DNA of 64,000 nucleotides from positions 1-64,000 of the forward strand of contig JAGVSM010001257.1 in assembly GCA_022494885.1 (NCBI GenBank), given 5' to 3'. The notes below the pieces were generated by a model, which worked only from the letters and a program-made list of their open reading frames with translations, was not told where the DNA came from and did not search any database. Positions 1-11,735 of the stretch are shown here, one piece after another. This DNA is from Micrasema longulum. Its lineage: Eukaryota; Arthropoda; Insecta; Trichoptera; Brachycentridae. The position numbers and the translations under genes were made by a program. Numbering within the stretch: the stretch's first letter is position 1; every line of letters begins with the position of its first letter.

Positions 1-379
1 CATTGGATGGTTCTAGATAACTATTTGTTACTATTGTTAAAAATAGTTTAAACTTCTCTATTAGTGTTTTTATTTCTTTTTTCGTTTCTTTTCTTGAATT
101 TATTTATTAGTACAACATATTTCTCTTCATAATTTTTTTCTTACATCATTATATATTTTTATACATAAATAAATAATATTTACCTAAGTATTAGTTTTAA
201 ATAATGATACATGTAAATTTCTTTATTTTTATCATTTAATGTTATTCAAAATTGTTTTCTTAGTTTTTTTTTAACCGATTCAAAGTATTTCTAATACCAA
301 ATTATCATTTTTTATCGATAATTCTATAATTGGTAATATATATTTTTTTTATATAGTTCATATTTTTTAGACTTTCTTA

Positions 380-540
380 ATTTGTTAACTAATAATATTG
401 TTTTAAATGCGCTGTATTACTTATAATTTGCTTACATGTATGTATATTTAATTATATTTGTAACTAATATGTAAATGGCACTAAGTGCCGTTTATTTCAA
501 TGCAATAAAATAAAATATGTTTTCTAAGCATGTTCAATTA
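380..540 (+). mobile_element. LINE 3' end (group E-like), 5'-truncated
   Basis: The diagnostic part is a perfect hairpin GGCACTAAGTGCC at 477-489, preceded by TGTAAAT-like sequence and followed by GCCGTTTA and an A/T-rich AATAAAATAAAA tail. The same arrangement ends the reverse-transcriptase-bearing LINE at 6.13-7.54 kb on the other strand. No coding sequence is recognisable upstream, so the left edge is a guess. This is inference from a shared 3' structure. Confidence 0.4.
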
Positions 541-987
541 CAGGTTACCGACGAAGATACGTAAAATATTCATACATTTAAATATTATATAATAATCGAT
601 AATTAAAAAAAAAAATAAGTTTACAGATTTAATATTTAATTATCTAACTGATATAATAATAACCTTGTATCCGCGTGTCTATTTTTTACTAATTTGGGCG
701 TGTGTTTCCGCCACTATCAGTCATCAAAAAGGGGAAGAAAAATTTTGGGGTAACGTTTTTTAGTAGCGTGTAAAACCGCGGATATGTTGAGGCTCGGGCT
801 GTAAAAGCTCGGCTGACGAGGGTTTCCTGGAGTGATGGTATAATTAGCATTAGAATGCATTATGAATTCACGATAACAAAAGCAACTGCTAAATGTATTT
901 GCTATTTTTTAAAATAACTTACATTACGCGATATTTCATAACAATGGCATCTTATTTGCATATTGCTTTTAAGAATAAACTTTGTGA
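541..987. other. AT-rich stretch, no gene seen
   Basis: Mostly A/T-rich. A more GC-balanced patch at 665-840 contains several CG dinucleotides but no open frame, repeat partner or recognised motif. Nothing assignable. Confidence 0.5.
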
Positions 988-1200
988 GTTTTTTTTTTTT
1001 TTTTTTTAATAAATATTAGCGTTCTTATAATTTACCCAAATATTTCAATTTTGGTGGCCATTTTCATTTTTTCACTTTTTTTCGAGTTGTAAATAACTCA
1101 CTATTAGAAAATGGAAATCAAGTTGGGGTAGAGTGGGGTTTGAACCTCGGACCTTCGGCCCATGAGTCCGCAACACTAGCCACGGGACCACAACCCGATT
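988..1200 (-). mobile_element. tRNA-like SINE, family B
   Basis: Read on the minus strand, a tRNA-like head carries a box-B sequence (GGTTCAAACCC). It is followed by a family-specific body (ACTCTACCCCAACTTGATT, then AGTGAGTTATTTACAACTC) and a long poly(A), seen as the T run near 990-1008. Four more copies lie at 39.59, 39.90, 42.39 and 46.88 kb on both strands. It is non-autonomous, with pol III transcription presumed from the tRNA-like promoter. It is not a functional tRNA gene because the cloverleaf is not intact. Confidence 0.8.
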
Positions 1201-2377
1201 ATAAAGTTGATAACAATCACACAAGCATCGAGAAAAACGGTTATAATATTATCTTCCGTTTCCCACACCTTTACACAATGATGTTCCAATACCATGTCGA
1301 TATTTATAGGTATATATTGCAACGGTTTTTTCGTGAAGGATTAATAAATAAATAAAAAATTGAAAGGGTTTACCCAAATTTGTCTTCCCAAACCCGCGAT
1401 CCCCCATTCACAAAACCAATCGCCACCGGATATGCTACAACGCTACATGAGAGGTCTGAATGCGCTCGCACCTTATTATATTAGGTATATCAATCACAGC
1501 AATAAATTAAAGAGAAAAAATATTTGAAATGAAAACACCTGTTCTTACAGCATGTGAATTTAATTGCAGTAAACATTATACAATTTTATTGAAGTTACAT
1601 TTACTACCTGATTCAAGAATCCATTTAAATTACTACTCAAGCTATTCCTAGTTGAAAATATTAATTTAATCAATGATGTGAAACATAATCTTGCATAGAT
1701 AAAAAAAATGGCGACGCGTTGAACTTGGAGTTTTCGGAAAAGATCATCTTGGCAGGTTGTTTCAATAACCCGGAGTGTTCCATCTAATGTCATGGGTCAT
1801 CTGTTTCGATTTATCATCAGGTAACATACCATAAAGACTGTTGACTTGATGCATTTTGTCAGTATAGCCTCGATATATTTGAAATATTTTTTAATATAGG
1901 CTCAAGATGTTGATTTCAAATTTTATGCTATGGCTAGAATAAAGATTACTCTTTTAAAGCTTTTAAAATATAAAAAAAGAAAATTGTGAGTGAAATAATG
2001 CGTTAAAATGATAAAAAAGCTTTAAAGGCGATTATCCCGGAGCTTGCTTTAATGACTTAGTACATTCTGTCAGGAAAGCCTCGATATATATGTTTATTCT
2101 TTTTTAATTTATTCCTTTTGTAGGTTAGGTCAGGATATCTCGGTTTCATTTTGGGCAATTATGCCGACCCGATGATTTAGTGAATAATAATAAAGATCTT
2201 AAAAATAATATTGAAACAAACATTGTGATTCCCAATGCTTTTCTTAAATAACAGTATGCTCGCTAACTTAAAATGACAGAAAGAAATCTGGAGAAAATCC
2301 CGAAATCCAAGTGAGCCCAAACTTAGAATATGATCCCAAAAGTAATCTCAAAACCTAATAGACCGTGAAATCTTTTT
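1201..2377. other. No gene seen; unclassified AT-rich DNA
   Basis: Contains short open frames only. A minus-strand 77-codon frame at 1560-1793 starts MTLDGTLRVIETT but matches no family I know. There is no splice, promoter or repeat structure I can support. Confidence 0.45.
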
Positions 2378-2645
2378 CTTTCTGTGGCTTAAGGGCCAAT
2401 GTCGTAAATCGTAATGTTAAAGGATAGTAATTATTATAAAGTCATTTTGTGGCGTTTTAATGAACTGTTTGACGTATTTTATAAAAAGTATTAGTTTAAA
2501 AAAAACATTACAACACATGTATGTGTGTATAAAATAACTAAATATGCGTGTTTTTTTAATTGAAATCGACCCTCTACGAAATGGTGGGAAAAAAAGATGA
2601 AATCTTACATTGTCCCTTCTAGATCCAAGCCACAGAAATAGCAAT
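2378..2645. mobile_element. Possible small inverted-repeat (MITE-like) element
   Basis: The ends are imperfect inverted repeats. TTTCTGTGGCTTAAGGGCCA near 2377-2396 matches the reverse complement of the segment near 2605-2645 (TTTCTGTGGCTT, then AGAAGGGACAATG) with a short insertion. The interior has no coding sequence. Target duplications were not identified. Confidence 0.4.
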
Positions 2646-3039
2646 AGCATTGTACATGGTAATTTGATTCATTTCGCTTGCTAAAATAAAATAAATATCA
2701 TTAATTGCCTTTACTAGTTTCGTGTATCATAATATCGATTACACTTAAGGCTAGGTTTTAGTAGCTGTTAGGAGCTCCGCCCCGTCCTTTGTGGCTTCTC
2801 CATTCACCTTCCACTCGTCATCTTCTCTGGTCTCGCCTGTCACGAGTATCACGACTCACGATCAAAGGTTTCCTTTCTATGCTATACCCCACTCGCTACA
2901 GGTGCATGAATAATGTCCCCATATAACTATTTGATTTATTAACATTTTCTTTTAAAAAAAAGAGTTTTTAGTATAATATAATTAAATAAAAGAGAACCTA
3001 ACACTAACTCAAAGAATATAAGAACTTTAAATTTAAACA
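2646..3039. other. No gene seen; GC-balanced patch at 2760-2910
   Basis: The patch at about 2760-2910 is richer in G+C than its surroundings (GGAGCTCCGCCCCGTCC). It has no open frame or repeat partner in this window. Function unknown. Confidence 0.4.
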
Positions 3040-3482
3040 GGCGCCATGGACTATCTCTTCGTTCTAGTAACGAGAGAACCCCTTTAATACCCTGTCATCG
3101 CTCTAATTTTCTTGCCTCCTCTTTCACAGTAGTAGCCGCTCGATTGTGGAATAATCTACCCACTAATGTTAGAGACATTTATCTTTATTTACATTTAAGT
3201 CAATATTAAAATGTCACTATCTAAATATTTAAATTGTTCCTTTATCCTTCTTCTTTCCTTCCCATCCCCTCTCCTCTCTTAATTTTTCTTATTCTTCAAT
3301 TGATATTTGCTTTTAATTTTTGTATAAAATTGTAAGATTCAATATGTTCATGTATTTATAATTTTCTCAAACTGAACGGTTTGGGTAGGTAGGAAGAAAT
3401 TGCCTTAAGGCAATATGCCCGCCCTTATATGTATATATATTGTATATATACATATATAAATTGTCAAATAAATAAATAAATG
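3040..3482 (+). mobile_element. LINE group D 3' end (ORF2 C-terminus and 3' UTR)
   Basis: The segment at about 3055-3190 can be read as a LINE ORF2 C-terminus of the form 'AARLWNNLPTNVRDI', typical of CR1/Jockey-type elements. A pyrimidine-rich 3' UTR follows, then a perfect hairpin TTGCCTTAAGGCAA (3400-3413), GCCCGCC and an (AAATA)n tail. A near-identical 3' end occurs at 61.86-62.19 kb and a truncated one at 47.1 kb (minus). The 5' truncation is typical of LINE insertions. Clade below CR1/Jockey level is not resolved. Confidence 0.75.
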
Positions 3483-3660
3483 GCGCAGTTAGTTAGATGA
3501 CAACTGTAAAACTGGCGTCGCGGGCTCGATTCTCGCCAGTTTCAAGGAATATATTTATGAAAGTTTTTTTTATCTCAATTGTTGCGCTAAAATGCGCCGG
3601 CGTGGCGGCGTCGACCGCCTGTTTTCTACAATACGTCCCAACTCTCAGAACCTCTTCGAC

Positions 3661-3768
3661 ACTTCCACGGAACTCCAGGGCTCCACGGAACTCCAGGGTT
3701 CCACGGAACTCCAGGGTTCCACGGAACTCCAGGGTTCCACGGAACTCCAGGGTTTCGCGGAACACCTT
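3661..3768. repeat. 18-bp minisatellite, about 5.5 units
   Basis: Tandem units of 18 bp (GGAACTCCAGGGTTCCAC) with only a few substitutions; the first unit has CTCC for TTCC. Each unit is itself nearly palindromic (GGAACTCCAGGGTTCC). Both strands stay open because 18 is divisible by 3, which produces spurious frames encoding TELQGS repeats. I treat it as non-coding. The preceding 3590-3660 is CpG-containing and may belong to the same unit. Confidence 0.9.
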
Positions 3769-3789
3769 TTAGGAACTGCTACTCTATAA

Positions 3790-4234
3790 TACAGGATTAG
3801 CAGGTTATTCCTTTAAAAAAGCTAAAATTATTGAGCATTTTCAGAATAACATTCTGAAAGTTATCCGTAAGCTTGAAAATGTTACTTCAGTGATAGAAAA
3901 TACCGATCAATTCCGTAAAAAAAATCATTTATGTAGGTGCCGGAGTTAAATTTATAATATAGTAAAGTTAATCTATGGCACTCAGGCCATAACTTAATTC
4001 ACCCTTCCTATTATAGCTGGTTTTTATTCCGTGATGTTGGCACATGTTTGCTGTTAACGTCATCAATCATATCCCGTCATTAGTATAGTGCTTCTTACAG
4101 GGTGCATTTCGCGACCCTACACTGCGGTAACGACGTATTGACTGTTTTTTATGTGTAAATTATTATCATTTATCAACCATGATTTGTGAAGTAAATTGTC
4201 TTAATTTTTTGAAACAGAAAAATACCTGTAATAA
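3790..4234. other. No gene seen
   Basis: AT-rich single-copy-looking sequence with no recognisable coding, repeat or regulatory structure. Confidence 0.4.
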
Positions 4235-4470
4235 TAACCTCGGAGCAATAATTCTTTAGAGAAGCTCTTAAGCTCTATTGCATAGAACAAAAGCGTTCAA
4301 AATTTTTAGTTTGGATTTTAGTTTAACAACAAACGTGTAATGGGATGTTGCGGGTGCGCTCGCAATTCTTAATGCAAATACGTACGGTCCGTTGTATTGC
4401 TGTCATGTGTAGCTAAGTTCGTGGTCAATATTCGTCGAATGATTTTTCTCCCTATGGGCGACTCTGTTAG
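4235..4470 (+). repeat. Unclassified dispersed repeat U, copy 1
   Basis: Shared with the minus strand of 8081-8345. Blocks such as TTTTTAGTTTGG, GTTTAACAACAAACGTGTAA, GGTCCGTTGTATTGCTG and TATGGGCGACTCT recur in the same order with scattered differences. No coding domain is recognised. It is probably a TE fragment of unknown class. Confidence 0.6.
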
Positions 4471-5070
4471 GTTATTACTCTAAGGTTTATATATTGTGGT
4501 TATTGGTTTTATTACCAAAATGTAACTCTTTACTTAACTGCTTTTTACGATGTTTAAGTGCCTGATCTTACTGAACACTTGAATATAGTTTTACCGAGTC
4601 TTTATTGTTATAAATCTATGTTCAAATTCTATGAAGAAAATATATGTTCTGCCAGGCGATAATAAATGCCTTTAATATTAAAAATCTATAAACTCAAAAA
4701 AATATATGATCCAATAATAAATATCTCGAAACTTTAACATGCAGTGGTAGTTAAAGCACTTCCTCCACATACCTGAAAATCGTTTTAAAGGCCGTGGGTC
4801 TCGCTATCGGTTATGCTCGTTGGCACTAAAGAAAATAATAGTAATAAAAAATCGAAAAGTATTTTTTTTTTCAATTTCATAAACCGCGATTTTATTTATT
4901 CCGCGGGTTCTCTGGTCGTTCCGCGAATTACAAATTACTTGGGAGAACGATCATTAAACTGTGTTATTCTGAGTTTGTTGAAAAATCTGCCGAAAACCAT
5001 TGTTAACATGGATGATCTTTAAATAAATAAAAAAATAATGAAAAAAATCGTCTTTATAGCTTTATACTTA
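4471..5070. other. No gene seen
   Basis: AT-rich. A 69-codon plus frame at 4813-5022 has no recognisable domain and AT-driven composition, so I do not call it a gene. Confidence 0.4.
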
Positions 5071-5331
5071 ATATTTAAATTTTTTGCAACAGACAGGGAA
5101 AACATTTTTGAGAATGGAATTTGTGAGTCTAGGTATTTACAGGGCTTAAGACCTGTCATTGGCTGGTTTAAGTGGCCACTTTACACACTGTGTAACATTC
5201 ACCATTCTGCCCATGTTTACATCCACATTTCCTTAACTCTTCCATCTGTTGACTTTTGTGAAGTAAAGGAGCTGAAACCTTTATTATGTGGGTGAGATTC
5301 ATCCGGCTGAACCAAATCACCTACTAGGCAA
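5071..5331 (+). mobile_element. FB (foldback) family copy, truncated
   Basis: Carries the family core: an ACAGGGCTTAAGACCTGTC hairpin, then GGCTGGTTTAAGTGGCCACT with its AAGTGGCCACTT palindrome, then TTACACACTGTGTAA, then the inner block ending GAGATTCATCCGGCTGAACC. The outer palindromic arm present in the 10.9-kb copy is shortened here. Non-coding. See the full-length copy at 10885-11386. Confidence 0.85.
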
Positions 5332-6129
5332 CTTTATTAAATTTTAAATCTTAAATCAAAAGTTAAAAATGTATTTTATATGTTTATAATGTATATGTAT
5401 ACGTGTAAAATAAATTGATTGTGTCTCACCGAAAAGTCTCTAGACTGGGCGGGTAGCAAAAATTAAAATATGTTACTAAATATAATCAATACACGCTGTT
5501 CTGCAGCACTGAAAGTAATCAATTTAACATTACTGCTTTCATTGCCACTTTCACGGTTTGGAAAATTATAGTGGAGGGCTTATGTCGGATATTGTCATTC
5601 TTCCTCATGACTAAATTGAAATTACACGACCAGTAAACGATAACTGTCATTGTATAATGCAGTAAGATCTATTACCGTTGTGGTATTTAATATAAATTTG
5701 ACAACATCAATATTCAGATTATTATCATTTTTTTTAAAGATGCCTTAACTCTATAGACGGACGCCCTTCATACAAGTCACCAAAATATAAATTCCATAAT
5801 CTTGCAATCAACACAGCTTATAAGTTATTTACTACTTCAATTTTAGCTAGTCAGTCACATTGAAAATATTTTTAGTACTACATTTATACATATTGAACAT
5901 TTATAATTTTAAACTTAAACATAGAAACATATTATTATCACTCCTTAAATCATATCGGATATTCGATAAAATAGAGTTACATCTCGGAAAAGACAGAATT
6001 CACAGATGAACTTAAAAACTAGATAAATACGTCGCATGAGAACCATGTATTTTTCAATAATTTATGTTGTTTTTCTTTTCACTCTTTAAAGCGATGCCGA
6101 CTTGTAAAATATATATTAATTTATATTGT
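5332..6129. other. No gene seen
   Basis: AT-rich DNA with no supported feature. Confidence 0.45.
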
Positions 6130-7540
6130 TTATTTTATTTATTTACTATACGGCACAAGTGCCTTTTACAGTATAATGAGTTAAGCTATAAAAAAAATGG
6201 ATGTAAAAACATGGATATATAACAAGAAAAATAAAAACAACAAAAAAATATGCATACATTATGTAAACGTATGTCAGCATTCAAAAGATTTTGTAAAAGT
6301 CTAGTTTTTATGTATATAAAATAAGTTAAAAGTTTGTTAGCATAAGTGGCTTCTGCAAATTAATCCTCAGTATAGCAGAACATAATTTATTTTTACGGAG
6401 ATGATTTGAATTCACTGAGAATTGAGTTGAAAATGTCGATATAAGATGTATGTACATTCATTCCCTAGTCTGTGTATACGCGGTATAGATGAGTGACAAA
6501 GATAGTTGTCTTTCGAAGAGTGACAGTAATTTATTAATCCAAGAGGTCGCAACAATCGAATTTACAATTAAAATTTTATACGAAAATGTAAATATTGTTA
6601 TTATCCTGCGATCCTCCATAGTAAATTCAAGGAATTTAACAAAGACATGTAAATCTCAATAACTCTCAAGGGGGTGAAATCCCGTCTTTTGTCTACAAAC
6701 ATTTGGACACACTCACAAGATTGTATTAAAAAATATATGTATATATATATATGCATATGCAATTTGAAGTTAGTAAAACTCAAAAATTTTCGTTGAACTC
6801 TTTCAACAATTTTTATCTGAATTTTAAAAAAAAGGGGACCATATTGTAGAGTTGTGCTCTAATTAACTTGGATTTATACAAGAGTTAAATTACTTTAACT
6901 GATTCAAAATCCTTTATAGTTCTAAGAATGGAACCCAAAGTGTTCGTACTTTTAGAAGTAATATGGTTTCTAAAATCAAGTTTTTCGTCAAGTGTGACAC
7001 TAAGATCTCGAATCTCTTTGACGTCTTCCTGTTGAATGCTTTTTAAATATATAAATGAAATTGGAGATTTATTTCTACCGAAGATAATAATTTACATTTA
7101 TGTATATCAACATTTAAAAATAAGTTATTAGAGATACACCAGTTATTTAAATTTTGAAAAAAAGTGGTGTGTTGCAGTCATTTTCATATCTTGTTTCTTT
7201 TTACATCTTAATATTATCAGCAAAAAGTAAAAATTCGATATTAGTAAAACATTCAACAATATCATTTATAAAAACTATGAATAATGCTGGCCCTAGGTGG
7301 CTTCCCTGTGGCAGACCACTAGTAGCGGGCATAGAGCGAGATGTATATGATTTTATTTTAACGCATAATTCTGTTTGCGAAATAGCTTGCAAACCATTTG
7401 TGCAATGAGTCGTTTATACCTAGAGAGTGAAGTTTCTTCAGTAAACTTTTATGTGGGACATTATCGAAAGCTTTTGTGAAGTTTGTGTATATGCTAACAA
7501 CTTTGTGTTTTTTTGAGAAACTTTTAATAATACAATTTAT
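6130..7540 (-). mobile_element. Decayed CR1/Jockey-type LINE with RT remnant (group E)
   Basis: On the minus strand a reverse-transcriptase palm can be followed. 7530-7390 reads FTKAFDNVPHKSLLKKLHSL. After a frameshift near 7390, 7392-7201 reads SGLPQGSHLGPALFIVFIND, then FLLFADNIKM. The catalytic FADD motif has become FADN, so the enzyme is dead. Further on, 6860-6760 reads STIWSP then VERVQRKFLSF, and 6640-6600 reads MEDRRI, as in ORF2 C-termini of this group. The 3' end has a perfect hairpin GGCACAAGTGCC (6152-6163) and an (AAATA)n tail. Multiple stops and frameshifts mark it as a pseudogene. An FB end at 6655-6727 interrupts it. Confidence 0.85.
6655..6727 (-). mobile_element. FB family solo outer end
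   Basis: About 73 bp match the outer arm of the FB family (GGGGGTGAAATCCCGTCTTT, then GTCTACAAACATTTGGACA). The rest of the element is absent. It lies inside the LINE at 6130-7540, so it is either a deleted insertion or a recombination remnant. Confidence 0.7.
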
Positions 7541-8080
7541 AAATTTATTTCAAATAAAACACTTTGTAATTTTATACCACATACGAGTTTAATACAATAA
7601 AACACTACTAGCTTCAGGTATTCTGAATCCCATCAGCAAGTGTAAATTCAAACTAAATTTATTGAATATAAAATTAAATATATATTTAAAATAATAAAAC
7701 AATTATTTATCTTATTTTGTGAAAAGGACCTAAATTATATTGTTATGGTTTTTGTTACAATCAATAAAGTGTAAAGTTTCCGCAAACCAAGTTTTGTAAA
7801 ATTTCCATTGAAAATAAACGTATAAATGGCATTTTTCAATAAGAAATGATAAAAGCGCCATCTATGAATAATTAGTTTCATATTTTCATTTAGAATCACC
7901 TTAAGTGAGAAGTTCTTAAGTCTTATAAAAAATTATGTCTTTCAGTTGGAAATAATGATTTCATTTTAAATTTACTACTTGCATTTTAATTAGAAATTCA
8001 GCTACGCATGAATCTGAAAATATCGTTTTATAATGTAGAATGTTATACAATTTTATTTTTTGAATACGTTTTCAACTAGT
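7541..8080. other. No gene seen
   Basis: AT-rich. The segment just left of 7541 is the point where LINE similarity can no longer be followed. Confidence 0.4.
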
Positions 8081-8345
8081 GTAATAATACGCCACCTATT
8101 TATAGAGTCGCCCATACGGACAAAAAATATTCTACGATTATCAATTACGAAGTTAGCTATAGTTTTCAGCAATACAACGGGCCGCAGGTACTCAGGTAGA
8201 GAATTGGGAGCGCAAACCGAAACCGTCCGTTACACGTTTGTTGTTAACCGTAAAACCAAACTAAAAATTTGTAATGCTATTGTTCTTTACGATAGAGCGA
8301 ACGGGCATATCTATAAGCGGGAGCGAATTACTACTCAGAGGTTCT
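8081..8345 (-). repeat. Unclassified dispersed repeat U, copy 2 (inverted)
   Basis: Minus-strand copy of the repeat at 4235-4470. A minus frame at 8261-8521 (86 codons; residues such as LSDNPKYINLISQGSEPLSS) ends within it and is not recognised. If it is the C-terminus of a TE protein, the repeat would be its 3' flank, but I cannot name a family. Confidence 0.55.
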
Positions 8346-8521
8346 GATCCTTGTGATATTAGGTTAATATACTTTGGATTATCGGACAAGTTTTCACGAA
8401 CAGATTTGTCACGTAAAGCTAGGGATAGGCGTAGTTTCCTTGAAAGGATGTTTGGTATAGTAATATGAGATGTAAACATCCCGAGGGATCTCACTTCACG
8501 CAAGAATAATAACAATGGCAC

Positions 8522-8989
8522 GTATCGCGTACAAATCTTTCTGGATTATTAAACATTAAAACGATCGTCCGATATAAGGTTGTAACAGGTGGCCGCTTTT
8601 ACACATTAGGTACTGTGAAATAATCATTCCGAGATTCGTGAATATTTCAGGTTTCTGTACCCTTTTGGACGATATCTACTAATAAGTAATATAATGTAAT
8701 CCGTGAATATGATATTTCTGAAACTTCAAAAACTTTTATTTTGTTCTATGAAAATTTTATTTCGATTATTACAAATAGGTAGGCAATTATTTATTCATTG
8801 AATAAAGTATTTTGATTTGTTAAATATAATAAAATATGTTTTTCGTTTCCTTGCGTAAAAGTGGTAATCCCATTTATTTTTTATTCATTTGATGAAAATA
8901 AGTTAGTGGAAAAATAAAATGTGAAGAATGCTCTAACACCCCTGTATTTATCATAACTCTTTATATTGGCTTATACTAATTTATTTATT
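8522..8989. other. No gene seen
   Basis: AT-rich, no supported feature. Confidence 0.4.
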
Positions 8990-9230
8990 TATTATATATA
9001 CGGCCTAAGCCAATTACAACAGTTACACGAAGAAAACTATTTAGCAAAGACAAACAAGGGCAAAACAATAATGATGTACAATATATTCATAAAAACGAAA
9101 GACATAAGACTACGAGCTAAACACACTGTTTAGTCGCGAAGAGATCTACGAAAAGCCGGAAGATCTATCCCAAAGAAGGATGTTTGGTATAGTTATAGTT
9201 GTGAATTAGATGATGATGGGAAAATAACAT
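8990..9230 (-). mobile_element. LINE 3' end (group E-like)
   Basis: On the minus strand the segment ends TGTAATTGGCTTAGGCCGTA followed by an (AAATA)n tail. This mirrors the TGTAA, hairpin, GCCGTnTA arrangement of the LINEs at 0.4 and 6.1 kb. The GGC/GCC stem is shorter here. The coding part is not recognisable. Confidence 0.5.
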
Positions 9231-9329
9231 GCTCTTTGCTTCAGTTGTAAAATAAAGAAACATCATAGAATTGATTATGGACATAAGAGTATAATTTTGA
9301 TGAAGAAACTTTTATTGGATAATATTTTA

Positions 9330-9425
9330 CATGTGTCGAGGTTGCAGGGGCGAATTGTCAATATAAGCGATTGTGCACAGCTTACCATTATATTTGATAA
9401 TCGATAATAATGTTTTATAGTAGTT
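9330..9425 (+). repeat. Dispersed repeat V, copy 1
   Basis: Resembles 31222-31320. Shared blocks are CAGGGGCGAAT, AGCGATT/ATCGATT, AGCTTACnAT and AATAATGTT with small gaps. The class is unknown and the similarity was judged by eye. Confidence 0.35.
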
Positions 9426-9429
9426 CTCA

Positions 9430-10884
9430 CTATTGGAAAATAAATAAAACAATTTATGTTTATTATAAATTAACGTCACCATTTATATCTTCTTCAAAAA
9501 ATATAAACATCTTCAAGCGCACCCAGCGCCTAGCCCGTTCCAAGTGGGGAAAATAAACTGGCCTATTACTTCAGCTTATTTTTTCATACAAAATGTTTTT
9601 CAACATTTCAAAAACCTGTTGCTTTTTTCCTCCTTAAGTATGTTCGCAGATAACATATTATTAGAAGCTTCTATATTTGGAGAATAGCATTTTGAATAAT
9701 ATTTCCTAAGGACCATTTTACTTACACAGTACACTGTTGACATAATATGACACCAGTTCTTTCGTCCGCCCGCCTTAATGTAATGTTAGTGGCGCTCCGC
9801 TCGTTGCATGTGTCAATTTTTGGCAATATTTATTTTTAGAAGGAATCGAAGCGGACGGTGGCGGTCATCAGTAAATTTTTTGTTGCAATGTTATTGGGAA
9901 TATATCTAATGAGTGTAATCTAATTTTGCATATATGTAGGCATCATATTATAATAATGGAGAATATACCTACATATATCGCGAAGTTATTTATTGTTGTT
10001 TAAGTTTAATTTGTGGATTATTAGTGATCATTATTTTAATAAAAAAATAAGTAGTTATTCCGTCTTCTGTTGTCAGAAGTTGAAGCGGAGAGATGATGTT
10101 GTATTCACACAAAATCACGGCAAAAAGAATCCGTGTATATTACTTATATGTATACATGCAGGTACAAATTATGAAAAAAAAATACTTTGAAAAAACTCAC
10201 CTTTCACCACTGCAAGGTTGTAAATCAAATAGAAAATTAAAAAAAAAATGTTTTTAAATACTAAAATTTGATGAAAATCATTTTGTTATTTGTTAACATT
10301 AGTCTAAATGTAAAATGTTTGGGTTGTGATACAAATTTGTTATTTTAGGAGACACCTCACAAACCTCCTTTTTCCTTTATTCAATTCCGTGAATAACGAT
10401 CATCTGATGATTAAAAATATGTTAATGTTTTGAATGAGTTTTAATTTAGATGATTTAATTGGATATATTTTATCTTGTTGGAATCAGAATACATACGTAT
10501 TATGCAGATAAAAGAAAATGTCCCTTTCCCGAAGACCAAACTACCAATTTACGAATGTAGACATTTATGTCTTCTCAAAGGTTTGGGGTATTATTACGAC
10601 ATAGATGGGGGCTTTGATAAATTTGAAGGATTTTCGGCCATGTTCAACGAGAGATCTTCACTTATACCCAAGGGAGCACATCTGGGTCACTAGATACCAA
10701 CTATTCTATATTATATAATGATCTCTTTGGGTTAAAATTAATAGCTTAAATTTTTATATTATTTATTTTTAAATTTTGATTTCCAAGTTTTCAAGAAAAA
10801 GGTATTTAGGTACGACAACAACTAGTATGGTGAAAAAACAAATTTACAAATTAGTATCTCATATCGAGAATAGAACTTTAGACA
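9430..10884. other. No gene seen; unclassified
   Basis: Includes a slightly GC-enriched patch at 9740-9870 (TCGTCCGCCCGCC, later GCGGACGGTGGCGG) of unknown role. A 72-codon frame at 10475-10693 has no recognised domain. Confidence 0.4.
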
Positions 10885-11386
10885 TTATTACAATATTTTG
10901 AGATTGTCCAAATGTGTGTAGACAAAAGAATGGATTTCACCCCCTAGGGAGTCATTAAGATTAACCAATTACAACAGAGGTGGAGAACATTTTAGAGAAA
11001 GGAATATGGAAGTCTAGACATTTACAGGGCTTATAACCTGTCGTCGGCTGGTTTGAGTGGCCACTTTACACACTGTGTAACATTCACCAGTTTGCCTATG
11101 TTTAAACATCCATATTTCTTCAATTCTTCCATCTGTTTATTTTAATGAAGTCAAAGAGCTGAAACCTTTATTGCTGTGAAGATGTGAATGTTACACAGTG
11201 TGTTAAGTGGCCAGTTAAACCAGCCAACGACTGGTCATAAGCCCTGTAAATGTCTAGACTTCCATATGTCCTTCTCTAAAATGTTCTCCATCTCTGTTGT
11301 AATTTGTTAATCTTAATGACTCCTTGGGAGGTGAAATCCAGTCTTTTGTCTACAAACATTTGGACAATCTCAAAATATTGTAATAA
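10885..11386. mobile_element. FB family, full-length foldback element (reference copy)
   Basis: About 500 bp, with arms of roughly 190-200 bp in inverted orientation. The outer ends read TTACAATATTTTGAGATTGT on the left and its complement at 11360-11383. Each arm contains, in order, CTACAAACATTTGGAC, a GGTGAAATCC block, a TTGTAATTxGTTAATCTTAA block, ACATTTTAGAGAA, GGAATATGGAAGTCTAGACA, the ACAGGGCTTATxACCTG hairpin and AAGTGGCCACTT. The centre carries TTACACACTGTGTAA and AGAGCTGAAACC. No coding capacity. Target duplication not resolved because the ends sit in AT-rich DNA. It is a foldback or long-TIR MITE; the superfamily is unknown. Confidence 0.85.
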
Positions 11387-11479
11387 AACCAACTGGTCCA
11401 AAAAGAAGTTTAAAAAACTTTAACATAATATTTAGTTACAATTTTTTTAAAGTATTATTTCATTTTAATTATTAAAAAA

Positions 11480-11735
11480 TCATCATCATCACCTTTCCGC
11501 ACCTGACGGTGCATAGGGCACTGCATTGGTATACCAATTGCAGCGTATCTTGATCATTTTTGTTACATGAAGGTAAGGTGACCAGTCTTACGCTTCAGGT
11601 ACCAGTCTAGGGACTATGAAATATTCTAGTGTAAAAACACCCTTTTAAATAATATTCCATGTCAACCATGTCGGGAATCGAACCCGAGACCTCTTGCATG
11701 GTAGGCAAACGCGCTGACCATTACATCACGAGGCC
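11480..11735 (-). mobile_element. tRNA-derived SINE, family A (full-length)
   Basis: Minus strand: the head starts GGCCTCGTGATGTAATGG (box-A like), then GGTTCGATTCCCGACATGG (perfect box B). A family-specific body follows (GTCCCTGGACTGGTACCTGA, then AGCGTAAGACTGG) and a (GATGAT)n tail, seen as CATCATCATC at 11481-11490. Other copies lie at 15.97, 40.10, 41.23, 43.52 and 61.7 kb. This is the best-preserved copy. Confidence 0.9.

Noticed and set aside
3497..3772. Overlapping open frames on both strands through the 18-bp repeat (TELQGS and related repeats)
   Set aside because: They arise because the repeat unit is a multiple of three without stops. No start context, domain or splice structure.
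10885..11386. Regularly repeated palindromes considered as a CRISPR-like array
   Set aside because: Eukaryotic context; copies are kilobases apart without spacers of constant length, and no cas genes are present.
11690..11735. tRNA gene suggested by GGTTCGATTCCCGAC box B
   Set aside because: The same head recurs with a family-specific body and (GAT)n tail at several sites, so it is a SINE. Cloverleaf stems do not close.
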